NCBI GenBank assembly: GCA_963736975.1
Contig: CAVTQY010000002.1
Span: 372,001 to 436,000 of the forward strand
Length of the DNA: 64,000 nucleotides
Direction of reading: 5' to 3'
From: CAVTQY01 sp963736975
Lineage (GTDB): Bacteria > Pseudomonadota > Alphaproteobacteria > Acetobacterales > Acetobacteraceae
Shown: one piece after another, positions 58,901-64,000 of the stretch
Position numbering within the stretch: the first letter of the stretch is position 1
Layout of the letters: every line of letters begins with the position of its first letter
Translations under genes and position numbers: made by a program
Notes under the pieces: generated by a model
The model's database searches: none
The model's input: only the letters and a program-made list of their open reading frames with translations
What the model was told of the DNA's origin: nothing

Positions 58901-59090
58901 CGACGGAGTTCGCCATCGTCTCCGGATCGGCGCCGGGGCGGGAGGCGATCACCACGATGGTGGGGATGTCGATGCTGGGCAGCGCGGCTACGGGGAGGAA
59001 GCGGTAAGCTACGACGCCGGACAGCAGGATGCCGATGGCCAGCAAAATCGTGGCAACCGGGCGAATGATGAAGGGTCCGGAGAAGCCCAT
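55992..59090 (-). CDS. mdtC: RND efflux permease, MdtC-like
   Basis: A 1032-residue inner-membrane proton/drug antiporter. The start MGFSGPFIIRPVATILLAIG (59090) is the usual first helix. Helix 4 carries the proton-relay pair in GFVVDDAIVMIENI. Porter-domain segments such as NPADAPIMTVALSSDTLP and the second helix repeat (GIVKKNGIMIVDFALEAE) are intact. It differs enough from the adjacent RND protein that the two should form a heteromeric pump as MdtB/MdtC do. The 95-bp gap after the upstream gene contains a long inverted repeat. Confidence 0.93.
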   Translation of the reverse strand: MGFSGPFIIRPVATILLAIGILLSGVVAYRFLPVAALPSIDIPTIVVIASRPGADPETMANSVAAPLERRLGEISGVTEITSTSSIGNTSIVVQFDIDRDINGAAHDVQAAINAATTDLPSDLPTRPFYRKFNPADAPIMTVALSSDTLPVSQIYDAADTILGQRLSQVDGVSNVTVSGAEKPAVRVQLDPVRLASAGLAAQDVTNAIKAANVLQPTGGFQGPERAGTISINGQMSQAQQYRRLVLKAGNGAVVRLSDIATVVNSVANTRLAAWDGKTPAILLTITKEAGANVIETVDGVRRLLPQLMSWMPPDIRVKVIQDRTATIRASVDDVQYTMAITIALVLLVVLLFMRRLMPILAAAVTVPLSICGTLAGMWFMGYALDNFSLMALTICVGFVVDDAIVMIENIVRHTERGVPSLQAALIGSRQIGFTVLSITLSLVAVFIPLIFMQGILGRLFHEFAVTLTMAILISAAVSLTLTPMMCGRWMRPTHQVPHRAFWARIDKGMERLLALNHRTYGRTLNWALRHRGFMLLVMLATVVVTVQLYRTVPKDFMPIEDTGILMGSTIASPDVSFAAMEQRQRAVVDVLLSDPAVAGVGSQVGVASGWSSLNRGHLMVSLKPLAQRHISSEAVIERLRPKLARLGGVRTYLMSAQDLRGGGRTGGSQFQFVVISQDLQAMRRWSQLLEEQLKVTPGVTDVSSDQDRAGPQENVVIDRAAAARLGVRTTDIDNALNNAFAQRQVSTIYTQRNQYKVVVETDPALQTSPAMLDRVYVGSTAGTQVPLSAVAHFERGDAPLAVRHQGQFPAATLSFNLAPGMALGDAEAAVQKAADELHMPADVHTEFAGNAKWLQQTVQSEPLLIAAALIAIYIVLGVLYESLLHPLTILSTLPSAGAGALLALLITGEPLDIMGMIAIVLLMGIVKKNGIMIVDFALEAERNRGLPPAEAIRDACMERFRPILMTTLAALLGAMPLALSFGTGAELRRPLGIAIVGGLIVSQMLTLYTTPVVYLALERLAGKRPPIVVPAE

Positions 59091-59103
59091 GGATGCTTTT
59101 AAG

Positions 59104-59178
59104 ATTCACCACGGAGACACAGAGACGGGGAGGTTTCTCTGAGTTGTTCTCCCCGACCCTGTGTCTCGGTGGTGAATT
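59104..59178. repeat. Long imperfect inverted repeat between the two RND genes
   Basis: The left arm 59104-59132 (ATTCACCACGGAGACACAG...) is complementary to the right arm 59149-59178 (...CTGTGTCTCGGTGGTGAATT) with few mismatches, loop 16 bases. Such 'CACCACGGAGACAC' repeats are found in many bacteria. In the mRNA it would form a very stable stem between mdtB and mdtC. Confidence 0.7.
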
Positions 59179-59184
59179 GTGCTT

Positions 59185-62100
59185 TCATTCCGCCGGCACC
59201 TGCGCCGCGCTGGGGCCGATGAACCGCAGACGCAGGCGCTCGAAGGCGAGATAGACGGCAGGCGTAGTATACAAAGTGAGAAGCTGCGAAAGCAGCAGCC
59301 CGCCGATAATGGTAATGCCCAGCGGCCAGCGCAGCTCCGATCCGGCGCCGCGTTCCAGGACCAGCGGCAGCGCGCCGAGTAGCGCCGCCATCGTCGTCAT
59401 CATGATGGGGCGAAACCGCAGCAGGCAGGCCTGTTCGATCGCGGCTTCGGCAGGCATGCCGCCACGCTCCGCCTCGATCGCGAAGTCGATCATCATGATC
59501 GCGTTCTTCTTCACGATGCCCATCAGCAGCACCACGCCGACCAGCGCCACCAGCGACAGGTCGGTGCCGCACAGCATGATCGCCAGCAGCGCGCCGATGC
59601 CCGCGGACGGCAGCGTGGAAAGGATCGTGACCGGGTGGATCCAACTCTCATACAGGACGCCGAGCACGATGTAGATCACCACCACCGATGCCAGGATCAG
59701 CCAGGGCGCGGTGGCGAGCGAGCGCTGGAACTCGGCAGCGTCCCCCGAATAACTGCCGCTGATCGTGGGCGGCAGCCGGATCGACTGCTCCGCCTGCCGC
59801 ACGGCCTGCACCGCATCGCCCAGCGCATACCCGGGTGCGAGGTCGAAGCTGATGGTTGCGGATGGAAATTGCGCTTCGTGGGTGATCACCAGCGGCGCCG
59901 TGGTGCGCCGGATCGTAGCGATGGCGGTGAGCGGGACTTGCACATCGCTGGCGCCGTTCACCCGCAGCAGTTTCAGCATGTCGGGATTGGCTTGCCACGC
60001 CTGGGTCGATTCCAGGATGACGCGATACTGGTTCGCCTGGCCGAAGATCGTCGAGATCTGGCGCTGGCCGAACGAGTTATACAGCGTGTCCTCGACCGCC
60101 TGCATGGTGACGCCGAGCCGCATCGCCGCCTGGCGATCGACGGTGACCTCCATCTGCAACCCATTGTTCTGCTGGTCGGACGCGACGCCGGCGAGCTGCG
60201 GCAGGCTGCGCAGCCGGTCCACAAGCTTCGGCGTCCAGACCGCAAGCTCCGTCGGGTCGGTATCGAGCAGCGTGTATTGATACGCGGTCCGGCTCACACG
60301 AGCGCCGAGCGCGATGTCCTGCACCGGTTTGAACCATGCCGTCAGGCCCGGGATGCCGGCGATATCGTGCTGCAACCGACGGATGACCGTCGGGGCGGAA
60401 TCGCGCTGGCCGATCGGCTTCAGCGCAATGGTAAGCTGGCCGGTGTTCGGCGTGGCGTTGATCGTGCCGGCACCGATGAACGACACCACGCCGGTCACCG
60501 CCGGATCCTGCGCGATCGCGGCTGCGGCCTGGTTTTGCATGGCGGAGAGGCGCGGGATCGAGACGTCCTGCCCGGCTTCCGTCACCGCCATGATCACGCC
60601 GGTGTCCTGCTGCGGCAGGAACCCCTTGGGCACGATCACATAAAGCCCGATGGTACCGATCAGCGTGGCGATGGCGATCAGCAACACGAAAGGCTGATGC
60701 CGCAACGCCGATCCCAGCGTGTGCCGGTAGCCCGCGTGCATCCGGTCGAACCCGGCCTCCAGCGTGCGGGCCAGCCAGCCCGGATGTTGCTCTTCGATCG
60801 GGCGCAGGATGCGGCCGCACATCATCGGCGTGAGCGTCAGCGACACCACCGCCGAGACCACCACTGCGATGGACAGCGTCATCGCGAACTCGCTGAACAG
60901 CCGGCCGACGACCCCGGTCATGAACAGCAGCGGGATGAACACGGCGATCAGCGACACGGTGAGCGAGACGATGGTGAAGCCGATCTGTCCCGCGCCGCGG
61001 AACGCAGCGGCGAGCGGGCGCATGCCCTGCTCAATATAGCGCACGACGTTCTCGATCATGACGATCGCATCGTCCACTACGAAACCGGTGGCGACCGTCA
61101 GTGCCATCAGCGAGAGGTTGTCCAGGCTGTAGCCCAGCAGGTCCATGATCCCGAACGTCCCGACGAGCGACAACGGCAGCGCGACGGCGGGGATGAAGGT
61201 GGCGCGCGGCGAACGGAGGAAGGCGAAGATCACCAGCACCACCAGCACGACCGACGCAATCAGGGTGAACTGCACGTCGCGCACCGAGGCTCGGATCGTC
61301 TGCGTGCGGTCGGTGACGATGCTCAGCCGGATGCCGGCGGGAATTGCGCGTTGCAGCTCGGGCAGCGCCTGTTTGATGCGATCGACGGTCTGCACGATGT
61401 TGGCGCCGGGCTGGCGCTGAATGTCCAGCACCGCCGCCGGTATCTGTTTGCCGTGATCGAAATACCAGGCGCCGACGCGGTCATTCTCCAACCCGCTGAC
61501 CACCTGGCCGACAGCCGAGAGCCGCACCGGCGCGCCTTTGCGCCAGGCGATGACCAGATCGCGGTACTGGTCCGCATTGACGAGCTGGTCATTGGCGCCG
61601 AGCGATACTGCCAGACGCGGGCCGTCGAACCCGCCCTTAGCGCCGTTGGTGTTCGCATTGGCGACGGCCGTCCGCACGTCCTCCATCGAGACGCCATAGG
61701 CGGCAAGCCGGGCCGGATCGACCCGCACGCGCACCGCCGGGCGGATGCCGCCCTCGACGGTGACTTTGCCAACGCCGTCGAGCTGCGCCAGCTTGGGTTG
61801 CAGCATCGTATCGGCCGCGTCGCCGATCTGTTGGATCGGGATCGAGTCCGACGTCAGCGCCAGGGTAAGGATCGGCGCGTCCGCCGGGTTCACCTTGGAA
61901 TAGACCGGCGGATACGGAAGGTTGGCCGGTAGCGTGCCGCCGGCGGCATTGATCGCCGCCTGCACATCCTGCGAAACCGAGTCCAGGGTTCGGTTGAGGT
62001 CGAATTGCAGCGTGATCTGGCTGGTGCCCTCCGAACTCTGCGACGTCATGGAAGCGAGGCCAGGTATTTCGCCGAACTGACGCTCCAACGACGCGGTAAG

Positions 62101-62286
62101 CAGGGTCGAAACCGTTTCCGGGCTGGCTCCCGGCAACTGCGTGGTCACCTCGATCGTCGGAAAATCCACCTCCGGCAGCGCGGAAACCGGCAGGGCGCGA
62201 TAGCCGAGCGCGCCCGCCAGCAGGATGGCGATAGCGAGCAACCAGGTGGCGATCGGCCGCGCGATGAACGGAGCGGAGAGGCTCAC
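59185..62286 (-). CDS. mdtB: RND efflux permease, MdtB-like
   Basis: A 1033-residue RND transporter. The GTG at 62286 (VSLSAPFIARPIATWLLA) is chosen because it begins at the first helix, 7 bp after the mdtA stop; the longer upstream frame overlaps mdtA and reads as arginine-rich nonsense. GFVVDDAIVMIENVVRYIEQ holds the proton relay; NPADAPILTLALTSDSIP and the later KKNAIMMIDFAIEAERGG are typical. With MdtC-like, MdtA-like and an outer-membrane factor it completes a tripartite pump for drugs, bile-like compounds or siderophores. Confidence 0.93.
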   Translation of the reverse strand: MSLSAPFIARPIATWLLAIAILLAGALGYRALPVSALPEVDFPTIEVTTQLPGASPETVSTLLTASLERQFGEIPGLASMTSQSSEGTSQITLQFDLNRTLDSVSQDVQAAINAAGGTLPANLPYPPVYSKVNPADAPILTLALTSDSIPIQQIGDAADTMLQPKLAQLDGVGKVTVEGGIRPAVRVRVDPARLAAYGVSMEDVRTAVANANTNGAKGGFDGPRLAVSLGANDQLVNADQYRDLVIAWRKGAPVRLSAVGQVVSGLENDRVGAWYFDHGKQIPAAVLDIQRQPGANIVQTVDRIKQALPELQRAIPAGIRLSIVTDRTQTIRASVRDVQFTLIASVVLVVLVIFAFLRSPRATFIPAVALPLSLVGTFGIMDLLGYSLDNLSLMALTVATGFVVDDAIVMIENVVRYIEQGMRPLAAAFRGAGQIGFTIVSLTVSLIAVFIPLLFMTGVVGRLFSEFAMTLSIAVVVSAVVSLTLTPMMCGRILRPIEEQHPGWLARTLEAGFDRMHAGYRHTLGSALRHQPFVLLIAIATLIGTIGLYVIVPKGFLPQQDTGVIMAVTEAGQDVSIPRLSAMQNQAAAAIAQDPAVTGVVSFIGAGTINATPNTGQLTIALKPIGQRDSAPTVIRRLQHDIAGIPGLTAWFKPVQDIALGARVSRTAYQYTLLDTDPTELAVWTPKLVDRLRSLPQLAGVASDQQNNGLQMEVTVDRQAAMRLGVTMQAVEDTLYNSFGQRQISTIFGQANQYRVILESTQAWQANPDMLKLLRVNGASDVQVPLTAIATIRRTTAPLVITHEAQFPSATISFDLAPGYALGDAVQAVRQAEQSIRLPPTISGSYSGDAAEFQRSLATAPWLILASVVVIYIVLGVLYESWIHPVTILSTLPSAGIGALLAIMLCGTDLSLVALVGVVLLMGIVKKNAIMMIDFAIEAERGGMPAEAAIEQACLLRFRPIMMTTMAALLGALPLVLERGAGSELRWPLGITIIGGLLLSQLLTLYTTPAVYLAFERLRLRFIGPSAAQVPAE

Positions 62287-62293
62287 GCGGCAC

Positions 62294-63568
62294 TCACGGC
62301 GCCTGCCGCCGGTGCGATCGTTGCGCCCCGGGTGCTCGCGCTTGCTCCGGCGCGACCGGCGCGGCAACGCCGGGCGCCGGTGCAATCTCGACCTTTTTGC
62401 CGTCCGAGAGCTGGGCCGCCCCGTCAGTCACGACCGTCTCGCCTGGACTGACACCGTTGGCGATCACCGCGGTCCGTTCATCCTGGTGGCTGACAACCAC
62501 CACGTGCCGCGTCACCGTATGGTCCGCGTTGACCACATAGACATATGTCCCGTTCGGGCCTTGCTGCACGGCAGCCGGCGGCACCGTGATGGCGTTCCGG
62601 TCGATCGCCACCTGCAGCCGCACGCCGACGAATCCGCCCGGCCAGAGCTTGTCGTCCGGGTTCGGGAAGGTGGCTTTCAGCTTGATCGTGCCGGTGGTCG
62701 GATCGACCTCGTTGTCCAGCACCGCCAGCGTGCCGGTATCCAGCACGTTCTTCGGATCGATGCCCGCACCCTGTGGATAAGCCAGCACGCGCGGCGCGCC
62801 GGCGTGCATCGCCGCGGCGACCTGCTCCAGGTCCTGTTGCGGCAGCGTGAAGATCACTGAGATCGGGTGCAACTGGGTGATCACCACGATCCCGGTGGTG
62901 TCGGCGGCGTGCACGATATTGCCGGCATCGACCAGCCGGATGCCTGTGCGCCCGTCCAGCGGCGAGGTGATCGTTGTGTAGCTCAGATTGGTTTTCGCGG
63001 TATCGATCTGCGCCTGGTCCTGCTGCACCTGCGCCACCAACTGGGCCACCAGCGCGCGTTGCGTGTCCGCCTGCTGGGCGGAGGTGTATTTGTTGGCAAC
63101 CAGCTTCTCGTAGCGGGCGAGATCGACGCGGGCATTGGCGAGGTTGGCCTCGTCCTGCGCCTTCTTGCCGACCGCCAGTTCGAGCGCGGCCTGATAGATG
63201 CGCGGATCGATACGGGCGAGCACGTCGCCTTTCCTGACGTCTTGGCCTTCCTTGAAATCGACATCCAGCAGCGGGCCATCGACCATCGCCTTCACGGTGA
63301 CGGTGTTGAAGGCCTGCACGGTGCCGAGCCCGTCGAGATAGATCGGGACGTCCTCGCGCTGCGCGGTGCTGACCAGCACGGGCACCGCTGTCGTCCCGAA
63401 CCGCCCGGCCGCTGGCTCGGCGGGTTTTTTGGCCGGCCAGAGAAACACCGCCGCACCGATGCCGGCGAGCAGCAGCGCCGACAGGACCGCCATGCCAAGG
63501 CGCGAGCGCCGGCGCGTCCGGGGCTGGTCGGTAACGAAGGCGGCGCGGTCGTGCGTGCCTATATCCAT
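62294..63568 (-). CDS. mdtA: RND efflux membrane-fusion protein, MdtA-like
   Basis: A 424-residue periplasmic adaptor. One N-terminal membrane helix (GMAVLSALLLAGIGAAVFLW) anchors it. Barrel-sandwich/lipoyl parts: FNTVTVKAMVDGPLLDVDFK and YTTITSPLDGRTGIRLVDAG; alpha-hairpin between them (ALELAVGKKAQDEANLANAR). The C-terminus is Pro/Ala-rich. It contains a chance DnaA-box 9-mer at 62772. Order in the transcript is outer-membrane factor, MdtA, MdtB, MdtC. Confidence 0.93.
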   Translation of the reverse strand: MDIGTHDRAAFVTDQPRTRRRSRLGMAVLSALLLAGIGAAVFLWPAKKPAEPAAGRFGTTAVPVLVSTAQREDVPIYLDGLGTVQAFNTVTVKAMVDGPLLDVDFKEGQDVRKGDVLARIDPRIYQAALELAVGKKAQDEANLANARVDLARYEKLVANKYTSAQQADTQRALVAQLVAQVQQDQAQIDTAKTNLSYTTITSPLDGRTGIRLVDAGNIVHAADTTGIVVITQLHPISVIFTLPQQDLEQVAAAMHAGAPRVLAYPQGAGIDPKNVLDTGTLAVLDNEVDPTTGTIKLKATFPNPDDKLWPGGFVGVRLQVAIDRNAITVPPAAVQQGPNGTYVYVVNADHTVTRHVVVVSHQDERTAVIANGVSPGETVVTDGAAQLSDGKKVEIAPAPGVAAPVAPEQARAPGAQRSHRRQAP

Positions 63569-63598
63569 AGGGTCAGGCGGTCCTTGTCCGGCAATCCG

Positions 63599-64000
63599 TC
63601 ACTGCACGTTCCCTCCCACTGGCAGGGCGAACCCGCCGGGCACCACGCCCGGCTGCAGTCCCGGGAACTGCGCCGGGATCGGTCCCGCGGGCTCCTGCCA
63701 GCCGCCGCCAAGCGCCTTGTAGAGATCGAGCAGCCCGATGAAGCGGGACAGCCTGACTTGTACCAGCGTGTCCTCATCCGTGAACAGGGTCTGCTGGATG
63801 GTGAGCACCGTGGTGACATCGACCGTGCCGGCATCGAGCTGCGCCTCCGCGATCGCCAAGGCGCGCTGGGCGGCATCCACCGCGTTCTGCTGCAGCGCCT
63901 GCTGTTCGGTCGCGTAGCGCCAGGCGGTCAAGGCATCCTCCACGTCGGTGAAGGCCTGTACCACCGCTTTGCGGTAGTCGGCGAGTAACTCATCGTAACG
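63599..64000 (-). CDS. Outer-membrane efflux protein (OprM/NodT type), 5' part beyond window
   Basis: The C-terminal 133 residues of a TolC-like channel component. The visible part RYDELLADYRKAVVQAFTDV, then DVEDALTAWRYATEQQALQQ and LDAGTVDVTTVLTIQQTLF, is the repeated coiled-coil/equatorial helix typical of the family; it ends PGGFALPVGGNVQ. It is 30 bp upstream of mdtA and is the first visible gene of the efflux operon. The N-terminus with signal and first half is outside the window. Confidence 0.9.
   Translation of the reverse strand, partial: RYDELLADYRKAVVQAFTDVEDALTAWRYATEQQALQQNAVDAAQRALAIAEAQLDAGTVDVTTVLTIQQTLFTDEDTLVQVRLSRFIGLLDLYKALGGGWQEPAGPIPAQFPGLQPGVVPGGFALPVGGNVQ

Noticed and set aside
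59635..61932. 765-codon open frame on the plus strand
   Set aside because: It is antisense to mdtB, whose motifs are complete; the reading is rich in Arg, His and Asp with no family pattern, typical of a GC-rich shadow frame.
62772..62780. Second perfect DnaA box
   Set aside because: It lies inside the mdtA coding sequence with no other origin-like signal nearby; it is probably chance and shows that one 9-mer alone proves little.

Overview
The window is GC-rich, densely packed alphaproteobacterial chromosome. The gene sets cvpA-purF-SDR, radA, hisZ-purA, serC-serA, aroQ-accB-accC and a DUF4214/FkbM methyltransferase fit Rhodospirillales, probably Acetobacteraceae. The family is inferred from gene content and was not tested by a search.

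Layout. 1-2.6 kb: core purine operon cvpA-purF-SDR on the minus strand. 2.7-13.7 kb: an accessory stretch lying between cvpA and radA, which are usually neighbours. It holds an isochorismatase-like gene and its decayed copy, a DUF4160/DUF2442 pair, a frameshifted TPR gene, an intact mazE beside a broken mazF, three related alpha/beta-hydrolase pieces, a large CHAT-protease/STAND-NTPase/TPR protein overlapping a small membrane partner, and a GIY-YIG gene between palindromic repeats. 13.7-18.6 kb: core radA, polA and a zinc-finger gene. 18.7-25.8 kb: a lipoprotein hydrolase, tRNA-Arg, a double FkbM methyltransferase, a secreted beta-helix protein, a flavin monooxygenase and a NIPSNAP protein. 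25.8-29.0 kb: a strongly eroded segment with a fused relic of an RND efflux operon, a near-perfect parS site, four 32-bp tandem repeats, a perfect DnaA box and a wrecked adenine-type DNA methyltransferase. 29.3-36.2 kb: tRNA-Asn, then a catabolic-looking group (fucU-like mutarotase, LLM flavin oxidoreductase, two amidohydrolases, a PhyH dioxygenase, a galactonate-dehydratase-like enolase and an SDR). 36.2-43.8 kb: serine biosynthesis with a possible serC leader, two small secreted proteins, aroQ-accB-accC and an MBL hydrolase. 43.8-48 kb: a zinc ABC importer with a convergent zur gene and matching Zur-like boxes. 48-56 kb: GST, HD hydrolase, CDF exporter, purA, hisZ, an alditol-oxidase-like enzyme and an unknown partner gene. 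56-64 kb: a tripartite MdtABC-type RND efflux operon running off the right edge.

Two themes recur. First, many genes are broken by a single-base shift, often in a short homopolymer (4.6-6.2, 6.3-6.6, 11.27, 12.6, 26.8, 28.15 and 45.8 kb). This is either real decay in accessory DNA or residual sequencing error, and raw reads would separate the two. Second, short palindromic elements sit exactly on gene ends: a 51-bp element supplies the purF stop codon and recurs before znuC, and a second hairpin supplies the znuA stop codon.

The best candidate for an undescribed system is the CHAT-STAND-TPR gene with its overlapping small membrane protein (7.2-11.4 kb). The parS / 32-bp repeat / DnaA-box cluster at 26.3-26.6 kb is the most interesting non-coding signal.
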